DNA of 64,000 nucleotides. Source: Ipomoea triloba (taxonomy: Eukaryota; Streptophyta; Magnoliopsida; Solanales; Convolvulaceae). The notes below the pieces were generated by a model, which did no database searches, was not told where the DNA came from, and was given only the letters and a program-made list of their open reading frames with translations. A program made the position numbers and the translations under genes. This document shows, piece by piece, positions 1-9,361 of the stretch. The number at the start of each line of letters is the position of its first letter. Within the stretch, counting starts at the first letter, position 1. The stretch spans positions 27,101,231 through 27,165,230 of the forward strand of contig NC_044922.1 in assembly GCF_003576645.1 (NCBI RefSeq), in the 5' to 3' direction.

Positions 1-2
1 CT

Positions 3-968
3 CCTACTTCTGACTATGATCAACAGGCCGAAGAAGTCTTCATTGGCGAAGTGCGTCAATTCATGGCTGATCAATCTCAGAAGATGGCTCAGCTCGAAAG
101 AATACTCGCTGTGGTCCGCAATGCTGCAATGCCTGCTGATGGCACAAGTGAATCCCAAGGCCGTCATGCCGAACTTCTCGAACAGGCGATATGGGCTGAG
201 GATGCAGCACGGAAAGCCACTGATGAAGCCGCTGTAGCTCGAGCAGAGGCTGCAAGTGCGAGGGCTGAATTAGCCGAGATGCGAGCAGAGCTGCGAGCCT
301 TCCAATATTCCAGTGAACTTCGACAGGATGTGATGAAGGCCATACTCGATGACCTGTCGAACCAAGTCCCTGCCCAACTTCAAGCTATTTTCGAAGGTAT
401 GTCCACCCTCCTCTCCCGTACTAATGATGCCAACAAGGGGGAAAATAAAGAGAAAAAGAAGGGGGATACAACGGGCAAGAAAAGGGCAGCAAGTGAACCA
501 GCTGGACCACCTCCAAAAATACCAAGAATCATGAGCAAAGCAGTGGAGGATGCCAAACAGGCAGAAAACCTAAGGGTCCAGCGTACACTGGAAATGGAGA
601 GAAGGAGAGAAGAGGACAGAGAAAGAAGAAGAAAAAGACAAGAACGACAGTCAGAAGAAGAAAGGAAGATAGATCTTCTCATGACAAACTTTAAGTTTGG
701 GAACAGAGAAGACACTGAACAAATTCTGACTCTGGAGATATTCAAGCTTCTGAAAATCACTGGAATATCAACACACAGCAACATGTCTCCAGAAGAATGT
801 ATTGCTTGGTGGAAAGATGGAGTAATTGATGGTGAGTTCGTGGGGGAAGCCTACAGGAACTACAGGCATCTAGATGTCACAGATGAATACTTAAGCCTGG
901 TAAATCCAAAAGACCCCATCAAGACACGAGAAGCCATTAACAAGAAAAGGAAAGGCAACAAGAAGTAA
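3..968 (+). CDS. Envelope-position coiled-coil ORF of the retrotransposon (partial, N-terminus outside window)
   Basis: The frame is open from base 3 to a TAA at 966-968, giving 321 visible residues; the true start is upstream. The first third is an Ala/Glu/Arg-rich helix with heptad spacing (bases about 95-330). Next comes a Lys-rich segment with nuclear-signal-like basic clusters (bases about 430-510), then a highly charged Glu/Arg helix (bases about 580-670), and finally a C-terminal block with aromatic residues (IAWWKDG, YRNYRHL). Its position before the 3' LTR matches the extra, so-called env-like ORF of Sireviruses, whose products often carry coiled coils and whose function is unproven. 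I see no signal peptide or membrane segment in the visible part. A late gag-like ORF or an unrelated captured gene are alternatives. Confidence 0.6.
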   Translation, partial: PTSDYDQQAEEVFIGEVRQFMADQSQKMAQLERILAVVRNAAMPADGTSESQGRHAELLEQAIWAEDAARKATDEAAVARAEAASARAELAEMRAELRAFQYSSELRQDVMKAILDDLSNQVPAQLQAIFEGMSTLLSRTNDANKGENKEKKKGDTTGKKRAASEPAGPPPKIPRIMSKAVEDAKQAENLRVQRTLEMERRREEDRERRRKRQERQSEEERKIDLLMTNFKFGNREDTEQILTLEIFKLLKITGISTHSNMSPEECIAWWKDGVIDGEFVGEAYRNYRHLDVTDEYLSLVNPKDPIKTREAINKKRKGNKK

Positions 969-1225
969 GCTCTCGTGGTCCAAACTCCATCTTATTTCAA
1001 TGTATTGATACTTATGTTGTTCTTGGTCTTACTTCTTTGAATCTTTTCCACTAAACTCTGTAATGTAAACATTCCCTTAATCTTAATACATATATCTTCT
1101 GCTGGGGGTGTTGCGTGAGTTTACTTATTCATGTTTAGTAGAATTGTTGTCAAACTTACCATATGCGCTGAAAATAAAATCAATGCTTTTTCTTTTTCAA
1201 ATCAGCCATATAAGTAAGTATAAGT

Positions 1226-1290
1226 GTTGGCATCATCAAAAAGGGGGAAATTGTTAGGAACATCATGTAATAGGTTTTGATGATACCAAC
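1226..1290. repeat. Inverted repeat spanning the polypurine tract and LTR start
   Basis: A 16-nt arm at 1226-1241 is complementary to 1275-1290 with one mismatch (15/16). The loop holds the purine tract and the first bases of the LTR, so the plus-strand priming site sits in a potential hairpin. Confidence 0.75.
1238..1250 (+). promoter_or_regulatory. Polypurine tract (plus-strand DNA primer site)
   Basis: A pure purine run of A and G directly precedes the TGTT that begins the LTR. In LTR retroelements this RNA stretch survives RNase H digestion and primes plus-strand synthesis. It fixes both the orientation of the element and the LTR boundary. Confidence 0.8.
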
Positions 1291-1506
1291 TGTTAAGTAA
1301 GAATCCCCAAGTCTCGATACATAGGCAAAACAATGTAAGTTCGATAAGTAAACTAAGAGCGAAAATACAACCGGGTAATTTGAGCTCAACTCGGGAAATA
1401 TTTAAGCTTAAGGTAAACTTGTTTGAACAACTTAGAAGTTTTCGTGTTGTAAGCAAACAGATAGATCAGAAGCAGGCACGAGACAACTCTGGAGGAATAA
1501 GGGTCT

Positions 1507-1670
1507 ACGAGACATCAACTAAGTCTCGAGACACAAGCCAAGTTCGAGAGGTAAGGACCTCTCGATATACCTATCGAGTTCGAGACGTAAAGAATATTCG
1601 AGAGATAGACCTCTCGATACATGGGATTGAAACATCAAGTGGTCGAGACATCTTTTATGGTCTCGATAAA
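1507..1670. repeat. TCGAGA-rich array in LTR U3
   Basis: About ten copies of TCGAGA, CTCGAGAC or CTCTCGAT occur in 160 bp, several as small perfect inverted repeats: CGAGAGGT pairs with ACCTCTCG across 4 bases. The array is upstream of the TATA-like box and so lies where LTR enhancers sit. Regulatory function is inferred from position only. Confidence 0.5.
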
Positions 1671-2103
1671 CCGGCACTTCTCCAAGAGGCTGAATGTTAG
1701 TCAACATGTGCAGACAAAATACTCTAAGTTTGGAGAAGAAGAATATCATGGAGATAAAATATTGAAGAGGTGCTGAGCGGGAGGTTTCAAAATGGACGGA
1801 AGTGGATGACACGTCAGACCTCCACCACAAACGGTCAAGAAGTGCACCAATCCTGAAGTGGTCAGATTCCCCAAACAAGGAATGATGGGAACATAAAAAG
1901 AGTAACTTTATCCAAAAGAAGCAAGTGAAGCATGAACTCAAGAAAGTGGAATATGGAATATTCACTACAAAACAAAAGGCTCAAGTTACAAGACCACTAC
2001 TCCATGAAAAATGCTGAAATTGTGCAAAGACCCATGTTCGGCGTGGGAGACCAATTTCAAACGGAATAGTTTTCCCTCCAACGGAACTATTCTTCTACTC
2101 TCA

Positions 2104-2110
2104 TATATAA
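2104..2110 (+). promoter_or_regulatory. Candidate LTR TATA box
   Basis: TATATAA followed by a GC-containing stretch lies about 850 bp into the LTR. It is the best TATA match in the LTR and would put the start of R near 2135. Confidence 0.45.
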
Positions 2111-2408
2111 GGACGTAAAGACACAGAAAAAAAAGGGGTTGTGAAAGAGGTCAAGAGGTTAACAAGAGGTGTCTGATAAAAACGTTCCAGTGCAAAGTGC
2201 TTAACTTGGAATATCATCCTGATATTCAATACAGCGAGAGAACACATCTTAGTGTTCGAAGAGAGTTACAAAGCTAAACTGTCATACATCCAGAAGGTGA
2301 CCAAAGCTGCTCTACATCAAAGTTGATTCAACGATAGCTTGTGGTCAGATTGGAGATTGTTACATTCAACTGTGACTATCAACAACGTCTTGCTTTGGAT
2401 TAAGCAAG

Positions 2409-2812
2409 GGAGGTGGAGTATCCTGGCTGCTGTCCGAGCGAAAGAAACCTGAGGCTTGACGCGGGCTTGGTGATCAAAGGTCAAGTGCTCGAGAGGTGGA
2501 GTAACTGGAAGCGGGGAGAAAAACCTGAGGAGAGGCGGAGTAACCTGGCTGCTGTCCGAGCGAAAGAAACCTGAGGCTTGACGCGGGCTTGGTGATCAAA
2601 GGTCAAGTGCTCGAGAGGTGGAGTAACTGGAAGCGGGGAGAAAAACCTGAGGAGAGGCGGAGTAACCTGGCTGCTGTCCGAGCGAAAGAAACCTGAGGCT
2701 TGACGCGGGCTTGGTGATCAAAGGTCAAGTGCTCGAGAGGTGGAGTAACTGGAAGCGGGGCGAAAAACCTGAGGCTTGAGGCGGGCTTCGTGATCAAAGC
2801 TCAAGCGCTCGA
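2409..2812. repeat. 122-bp tandem repeat in the LTR, about 3.3 copies
   Basis: The CCTGGCTGCTGTCCGAGCG block recurs at about 2423, 2545 and 2667, a constant period of 122. Copies two and three are almost identical, and a shorter, diverged copy ends near 2812. Near-identity points to recent expansion by slippage or unequal exchange. Confidence 0.85.
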
Positions 2813-3182
2813 TATTGTACTAGAAAGGGAAGTTTTTAGTGCAATCCTTCCAGGGAGTTTCTGGAAGAAGAGTGGAAGTAGGCGGGTTGGCCGAACCACT
2901 TAAAAATCTCTCTTGCATTTACTTTCTGTTTTTATCTCTCGCTAACTTCTCGATTGCACTGCATATAATCACACCTCTCGAACTAACCCAAACTCGTGCT
3001 AACCAAAAAGGGGATAATATTTCCGCTGCGCATAAAACTTTGTCTTCACCTCGTGAGGTATCGAACTTAAACATCCTAAGTTCAATACACACGAGAGGTT
3101 GAAAAGATTTGCAAAATCTTATACAAGTCTATTCCCCCCCCCCCCCCCTCTAGACTTGTACCCCATCCCCTTGGGACCAACA

Positions 3183-3560
3183 GGAATAATTTTTTTTTAT
3201 CATTTATAAGAGAAAATGTAATACTTTTGAAGAAAAATGTATAGTAATAATTTTGCATTTTGATGTAAAAGTATTATATTTTTCATCAAAAATATTACAT
3301 TTTCCGTAATAAGTAATGTTCCCCTTACTTATAAAGAAAAATATAATACTTGAGGAAAAATGTAATACTTTTTAATCGAAAGGTAAACGTATTACATTTT
3401 TCCATAAAAGTATTACATTTACCATTATAAGTAATAAAAATTTTATTCCTGATTAGTATTACATTTGAGTATATAAGTATGACATTTGTGCGTATAAATA
3501 TCACATTGACACCTTGACCCGATTCATCTCACGGTGAGACGGTCTCACACAAATTTTTGC
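3183..3560. repeat. GTATTACATTTT-rich element, copy 1 (left end missing)
   Basis: The segment is built of many direct and inverted copies of a GTAATACTTTT / GTATTACATTTT word and ends in TGAGACGGTCTCACACAA. The same construction recurs at 4561-5010 in a form with both ends. The left end is missing exactly where the LTR stops, as if the retrotransposon landed in it. Likely a non-autonomous DNA element. Confidence 0.5.
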
Positions 3561-3611
3561 CAAAGTAAAGGTTGTGAATAGATTTGTGAAGTTCAAGTAG
3601 TATTTTTGTAA

Positions 3612-3668
<57 letters not shown>

Positions 3669-4560
3669 AATAAATAAATAAATTGAGAAATAATAACGAT
3701 ATCAATTGCGACATCTACTGCCATAATTTGGTACTCATCACGTGGAAATGAGACGCCCTACGTTGTTACTTAGTATACGGGCTACGGCCTATTATATTAA
3801 ATAGGGATAGAGAGGCAGACCTGCCATTTCCTCTACTTTGTAGTTTGCACCACTCCAATAGAATGTCGACAACAATTATAATAAGGGCTGCAAATTTTAT
3901 TGTGGACTATGGTTTATGTAGTAGCGTGAATTATGAAATATGTATCGTTTTAATTACACTTTAGTTTCATTAAATAATATTGTTGCCAAGCACCTTATGC
4001 TCAAATGGCATTATTGGCCTCCCTCAAATGAAAGGTCATGCGTTTGAGCCTTAGTGGAGGAGATATCGAAATTAACTCTTTGTTCTTCTACAATGTAATA
4101 GGGTCAGTTGTATTCAAAAAATAATAATATTGTTATGTTTTTTAGTTTCATTTTTTTCACACTAATTTAATTTCATTATAGCAATAATAAAATACCATTT
4201 TAATTATACTATAGTTTCTTTTTTCACACACACAAGTTATATTATAGTAATATTAAAATATTATTTTAATTACATTTCAGATCATTTGACAATATATGTT
4301 ATTGTATAGCTCTAGATAATTTTAGTTTCATTTTTCACGCACATTAGTTTCATTATAACAATAATAAAGCATCATTTTAGTTATAATATAGTTTCATTTG
4401 ACAATAATGTGCTCTGTTTTTTAGTTTTACTTTTCACACACACTAGTTTCATAATAATAACACTAAAGTATTATTTTAATTCTACTACAGTTTCATTTGA
4501 CAATCATGGTCCACTGTATAACAAAAATAATAATAAAGAAATAGAGCCACCAAAAAACTA
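3561..4560. other. Intergenic, AT-rich; microsatellite and SINE-like piece
   Basis: There is no gene. An (AAT)n run turning into (AAAT)n fills about 3611-3682. Several imprecise repeats of a TTTAGTTTCATTTTTCACACACACTAG phrase lie between 4140 and 4500, indicating an old local duplication. Confidence 0.6.
3982..4110 (+). mobile_element. SINE-like fragment
   Basis: It contains the phrase CGTTTGAGCCTTAGTGGAGG, which reappears almost unchanged at 62420-62515. The phrase resembles the tRNA-like B box (GGTTCGAGCC) of plant Au-type SINEs. The A-box region is degenerate, and no tail or target duplication is clear. Confidence 0.35.
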
Positions 4561-5010
4561 GGCAAAAACTTGTGTGAGATGGGTCGAGGTCAAGGTAAAA
4601 ATATAATACTTATACTGAAAAATGTAATACTAATCAGGAATAAAATGTTCATTACTTATATGGAAAAATGTAATACTTTTAAAGAAAAATCTAATACCTT
4701 CTCAAAAAAAAATAAAAAACAAAAAACAAAAAAAAAATCTAATACTTTTACAGTTTGATTTACAAGTATTACATATTACCTTATAAGTATTACATTTTAT
4801 CTTATAAGTAATGCTTTTGATGAAAAATATATTACTTTCACATTAAAATGTAAAAGTATTACATTTTTTAATATAAGTAACAAATACTAAATTCTTAATT
4901 AGTATAACATTTTTCGTAGAAGTGTTACATTTTCATATTAAACCGATCTGACCCAACAATTCTCACAAAAAAAAAAAAATCCGTGAGACGGTTCCACACA
5001 AGTGTGACCC
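4561..5010. mobile_element. GTATTACATTTT-rich MITE, copy 2
   Basis: The left end (AAAAACTTGTGTGAGA followed by GGTCGAGGTC) is imperfectly complementary to the right end (GAGACGGTTCCACACAAGTGT). The interior carries the same GTAATACTTTT / GTATTACATTTT words as copy 1. This is the architecture of a non-autonomous DNA element. The superfamily is not assigned. Confidence 0.5.
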
Positions 5011-5120
5011 AAAACTTAAGGGCTGCAGCATCCCTATTTATTCGTGGTATTCCTCTTTTCAATAGTTTTATCCTTCATCAATAGATTTGTGGACCAATTA
5101 TCATTCCAACCATCTTTTAT

Positions 5121-5125
<5 letters not shown>

Positions 5126-5181
<56 letters not shown>
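5126..5181. repeat. (AT)n(AC)n microsatellite
   Basis: About 20 AT units run into about 8 AC units. Confidence 0.95.
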
Positions 5182-5332
5182 AGGTGATGTTTCAATGAGA
5201 CTATCTTCTTCAGTGGGACTGTGAGACTCAACATTGATACCACCAATGTGCATTATGTGATTGAAATTTTAGATTTTGTGTATTCATGTTTTTTGGGTTC
5301 AATCTCGCTAGGGAGGTGATCTCACTTGATCA

Positions 5333-5335
<3 letters not shown>

Positions 5336-5404
<69 letters not shown>

Positions 5405-5417
5405 TGTGTGTGTGTGA
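5336..5417. repeat. (TA)n(GT)n microsatellite
   Basis: About 33 TA units are followed by a short GT run. It is one of the longest dinucleotide tracts in the window and probably varies in length. Confidence 0.95.
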
Positions 5418-5904
5418 GAGATTTAGAAGTGATGGACAGATAGTACAATTGGGTGTTTAATTTGACATTGAGATCTTTGTGCGCAAAAGTATACAATTTG
5501 ATATTGCGTCTCGAAACTTAATTGTCTCGTTTTACTTCTTTATAGGTTTAAGGAGCAAGTTCATGTGGGTATAGTCTGACGAAATTGAAAATTTTGGGTT
5601 ATATTAAAAACAAAAAAAAAAAAAAAAGATGCTACTACTATCATTGCATTTTGCATCTTGTGGGCATGTGCTACTCACACCGCCTTTGGACGCAGTAGTG
5701 TTACACTCTCCCTTTTTTGTTTTCTATTTTTTTTAATTAAATTTTACTACATGAACTCTGAATTTTTACTCTCAATTTCTATTCTCTTTTATTTTTATTT
5801 GTGAATCCCAATCATAATGACCTTGTTTTTTTAGTGTCGTTAGCTTATCCGTCAAATTTGATTTTTTTTAATTACTATAAACTGTTTGACTTTGTTAAAC
5901 AATC

Positions 5905-6135
5905 AATAAGAGTGTTTGATTAATTAGCTTTTTGTTACAGCTTATTGTTTCAAAATGTTAAAATTCAAAACGCTAATCAAAGCTCGATCAGCTTTTTGAG
6001 AAAGCCATTTTGCATGTAATCAACTATTAACTAACAACTAATTTATCAAATATCTTTCTACAATCAACTAATTAATGTTATATCAACTAGTCAAACACAA
6101 TAATCCAATAAGCTAACAGCTATTTACCAACACCC
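5905..6135. mobile_element. AGCTTTTTGAGAAA MITE family, copy 1
   Basis: It shares with 22203-22528 an ordered set of phrases (AGCTTTTTGAGAAA, AACAACTAATTTA, TTTCTACAAT, ATCAACTAGT, AGCTAACA, ACCAA). Both are flanked by repeats about the ability to form a hairpin of AGCTTATC / GCTAACAGCT type. They look like two copies of one small transposon family. Confidence 0.45.
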
Positions 6136-6431
6136 TTATCTATTAAAAATTTTGAGCGATTGGAGTAAAAATTAGGTGTAGAATTTAGAGTTCAAAAAAA
6201 TTTATTTATTTATTTGCTATTATTAGACCTTGTAGAAGAAGCTCTCCTCCACTATTTTTGCACCCAACCTGTTCGAACTCAAATATTTAATTGATTTGAC
6301 ATTCCGGCCAATATCTCCACTAGAAAGTCTTAGAGCAAACCAAAACAGTTTTTTTTTTTTTGTCCTTTTTTTCTTTAAAGTTTTCGGGTGAGGCAGAGGG
6401 AAGAAAGTGTGGGAGAGAGAAAAAATAAAAA

Positions 6432-7296
6432 AGTTAATACACAATATAGTACTCGACTATAGTGATTTTATTTAATTTAGTCCTAAATGACTTTTTGTGT
6501 TCAATTTAATCCTCAACTTTGATGGTTTTACACAATTTAGTCCTTTGTTAAAAATTTTGTCAGTTGACTGTTAGAAATAGGGTCTTAATGGTAATTTATC
6601 ATCCTTCATCCCATTTGGGATGATTCCTTTATCTTCCCCTTATTAAGATCTACGCAGAGTCGCCGACCAAACGCTGTTAGTAGCCGGAGATCACCGCTAC
6701 TATGCGATGTAGGAATGAGAGATAAATTCGGCGATGGAAGATGAGGATACAGAAGTAGCAGGCGGTTGTTCACCGTAGGCGGCGGCCACCCCGACGTTTT
6801 TTTAAACTTTTTTAATTTTTAATTTATATTTTTAAAGTTTATTATTAAAAATTATTTTAAAATGCCAACACACCGTCTACATGTAACCTGATGAAATAGA
6901 TTGTAACCTGCTATTAGGTGAAATTGCATGTATTTGGAGTGTTCAGTGGCCTAATTGCACTTTTTTTGTTCAGTGGCATAATTGCACTTTCAGGTTATGT
7001 TCAGTGGCTAATTTGAACCTTATTGCTTTATTTATTTGTGGTTGAAGTTGATTTGGAGATGAAGATCTCCATTTTGCATGGAGCTTAATAAGGGGAAGAA
7101 GAAAGGATCATCCCAAATAGGTTATGACGATAAATTACCATTAGGACCCTATTTCTAACAGCCAACTAACAGAATTTTGACAAATGACTAAATTGTGTAA
7201 AATCATTAAAGTCGATGACTAAATTGAACACAAAAAGTCATTTAAGAGTAAATTGAGTAAAACTACTATAGTCGAGGACTATATTGGATATTAACT
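6432..7296. mobile_element. Long terminal-inverted-repeat element with GC-rich centre
   Basis: The left arm (6432 to about 6660) and right arm (about 7075 to 7296) are inverted copies over more than 200 bp, diverged at scattered sites. Outer tips are AGTTAATA...CAATATAGT on both sides. The flanks share GAGAAAAA (6417-6424 and 7298-7305), a possible degraded target duplication. The 400-bp centre includes a GC-rich part (6655-6800) unlike the arms. Long arms of this kind suit a Mutator-like non-autonomous element. Confidence 0.6.
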
Positions 7297-7297
7297 C

Positions 7298-7597
7298 GAG
7301 AAAAAGTATGCATCTCATAGAGATATGAGTTTTTTGTAATTTTTATCGCATATTTAAAAAAAAAAAAGTCAATACCCGTCTAGCACACTAACATCGCTCT
7401 TAGTCGGCACGTGCACTGCATGTGTCAGGATATTTGCCAATTAACTACTTTTCTTCTTCTTCTTTTTTTCCTTCATCTCTTTTCTACATATATTGAAAAA
7501 CTCAAAATAACTCCAACCTATTTGGCTTGCTTTTAGTTTTAGTACAAAAATACAATTGTGGGGAACATACGTACGTACGTACATACATATAGGTATT
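7298..7597. other. Intergenic spacer
   Basis: AT-rich with a short CGTA repeat (7567-7585). I see no gene and no clear element. Confidence 0.5.
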
Positions 7598-8173
7598 GGA
7601 TCATATATGAGAACCAGTCTTGGAAAAATTGAACGTATCAGATCAATTTTTTTTTTTTTTGTTGTAAATGTGGTTGCAATTTCGTAATTATCACTAATTT
7701 TACTATGCAAATGTGAACACAAAATCTGTAATTTTTAGACTTTTCCATGTTTGCACATTTAGTATTAACGTTTTTCACATTTAGTGTTAACATTTTGAAT
7801 ATTTAGTATTAAAATTTTGCACTTGCAAAAATGCGAAAGTACATTGCAATTAGGGTTTCAATTTTAGACTTTTATGACTAAGTGTGTTTTCTTTTATTTG
7901 GTTCAATGGTTCATTGTTTACTACTTAAGGTCTAAAATTTACGGTTTAGATTTAAAATTTAGATTTTCGTTGATTTTATAGAATTTACTAAGTTTGCATA
8001 TTTAGTTGTTAAAGATTGCATATTAAAGTGTTAAAGTTTGCACAATGAAGTTGATTATAATTACGAAACTATCAACCGAGTCTTTTGTAAAAATCTGATC
8101 AGATCTGTCAAAATTTTTACAGATGTAAAGCTGATATTGATTCTTATTTCTCTCAAAGTGTTCTTGTAGGATT
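7598..8173. mobile_element. GGATC-tipped MITE, copy 1
   Basis: It aligns along its length with 12938-13508 (shared blocks: GTAATTATCAC, TTTAGTATTAA, AGATTGCA, TTTACGGTTTAGATT, TCTGATCAGATC). The ends are loosely complementary: GGATC...GAGAA against the reverse complement of TTCTTGTAGGATT. Confidence 0.55.
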
Positions 8174-9129
8174 CAATTCATAGCCTATATATAAACAAAA
8201 TTTGATTTGATCAATAATATAATAGTAAATATAACAAATAAAATAAAATATGAGTGATATTATTTTAATTGAATCGAGATTTGACTAACTAGGTAAACAA
8301 CTGCTGCGTTTCTGAAAATACTACGTAGTATTTTAGCAGTAATGTGAAAGGTATCGATTCAAAACTATTGACCCTACATAGAAAAGTTCTAGTACGTACT
8401 AGGTAAACAAATGCTGCATTTGGAAATAGTAATTTGGTACATAATGATCTGAAAGGTATCCATTCAGATTTGCTTGTGGCCTACAACTGATATGGTACCT
8501 TTCCATTATTTTCCAACGTTAATTAATCCAACGTCTAATCCTAGCTACAGCCCATGCTCCCTATGCCTGCATGCAAATGTACGCATATAATAAATGATTT
8601 TTTTTCTTTTTAGATTGGGGCTTGGTCGCACTTGCATAAGGCTGTAACTCTGTGATTTTTTGACGGTTTGATTTGAACTGATTAGTCATAAAAAAAATTT
8701 AGGTTAATTGGTATATAATATTGTAATTGATCTTTATTCGTTATGTTTTAATCAATCAGCTATGAATAACATATGTTGATTTCTCTTTATGGTCTATTGT
8801 CGATAATGAGTGTCAAATTTCACTATTTTTTGGGGGCATTTAGGGACCTATTTGAGATTAGATTTGCTTCATTATTTGTGCTCAAAATGTCTTGAAATGT
8901 ATTCTCAAAAAAAAATGTCTTGAAATGTGATAAATTGTGTTTAAAGACTTAACTTTGAGGCATTTTTTGTGTTTTCTTCCCCAAGAATCCCACGCAATCT
9001 CTTCCTTTCCTCTCCTCTCCTCTCCTCTCCATCTCTTCCAGCCACCAAACCGCTTCACACCACGCTCAACGCCGTCCGCCATGCTCCTCTCCTATCCAAC
9101 CATCGCATTTAAAAAAAAAATTATTTTAA
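8174..9129. other. Intergenic, AT-rich
   Basis: No gene is visible. There is a local duplication of the phrase AGGTAAACAA(C/A)TGCTGC(G/A)TTT (8291 and 8401) with following GAAAGGTATC, and a pyrimidine-rich tract at 8990-9040 (repeated TCTCC) that opens spurious frames on both strands. Confidence 0.5.
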
Positions 9130-9361
9130 AAAATGGATATCCGTGACCGTTTCAACTGAGAAACGGTCACAAATACCCTTTTTAAAAATATAATAATCCG
9201 TGATCGTTCTTTTCTAAAAACGGTTGCGGATGCTTAACATTACTGTGTTACAATGGTTGTGGAAAGCCCAAGAGTTTTTGTGACCCTAGTATCTGCGACC
9301 GTTGTACAATAGTTGCAAAAAATGCATTATAATAATCGCGAATTAGCAATTCTGTACTAGT
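9130..9361. mobile_element. CACTA-like terminal region (one end only)
   Basis: The segment has spaced inverted copies of a CCGTGACCGTT / AACGGTCAC-type word and ends in TGTACTAGTG; its reverse complement begins CACTAGTACAGAATTGC. CACTA transposons begin with CACTA and carry such subterminal motifs. No matching opposite end was found, so this is a fragment or a solo end. Confidence 0.5.

Larger units (their letters stand above)
1..3182 (+). mobile_element. 3' end of a Sirevirus-like Copia LTR retrotransposon
   Basis: The window opens inside an LTR retrotransposon read left to right. In order there are: an ORF open at the left edge, a 270-bp spacer, a purine tract (1238-1250), and an LTR starting TGTTAGG and ending CCAACA. 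An ORF placed between pol and the 3' LTR, plus an AAAAAGGGGGAAAT-type purine tract preceded by a CATCATC motif, is the layout known for Sireviruses within Copia. The gag, pol and 5' LTR lie outside the window, so the lineage rests on the 3' architecture and target-site duplication cannot be checked. Confidence 0.75.
1252..3182 (+). repeat. 3' long terminal repeat, 1.93 kb
   Basis: The left edge is TGTTAGGAAC straight after the purine tract. The right edge is taken as CCAACA at 3177-3182, because TGTT...AACA gives the expected short inverted termini; this edge is less certain without the 5' LTR to compare. Inside are a TCGAGA-rich array (1507-1670), a TATA-like box (2104-2110), a 122-bp tandem repeat (2409-2812) and a run of about 15 C near the end. 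Short open frames within it are not coding. Confidence 0.65.

Noticed and set aside
1..968. Host gene encoding a coiled-coil protein
   Set aside because: Followed directly by a retroelement purine tract and LTR in the same orientation.
8882..9146. Frames on both strands with Ser/Pro or Arg/Glu content
   Set aside because: They come from the repeated TCTCC pyrimidine tract and overlap each other; no homology recognised.
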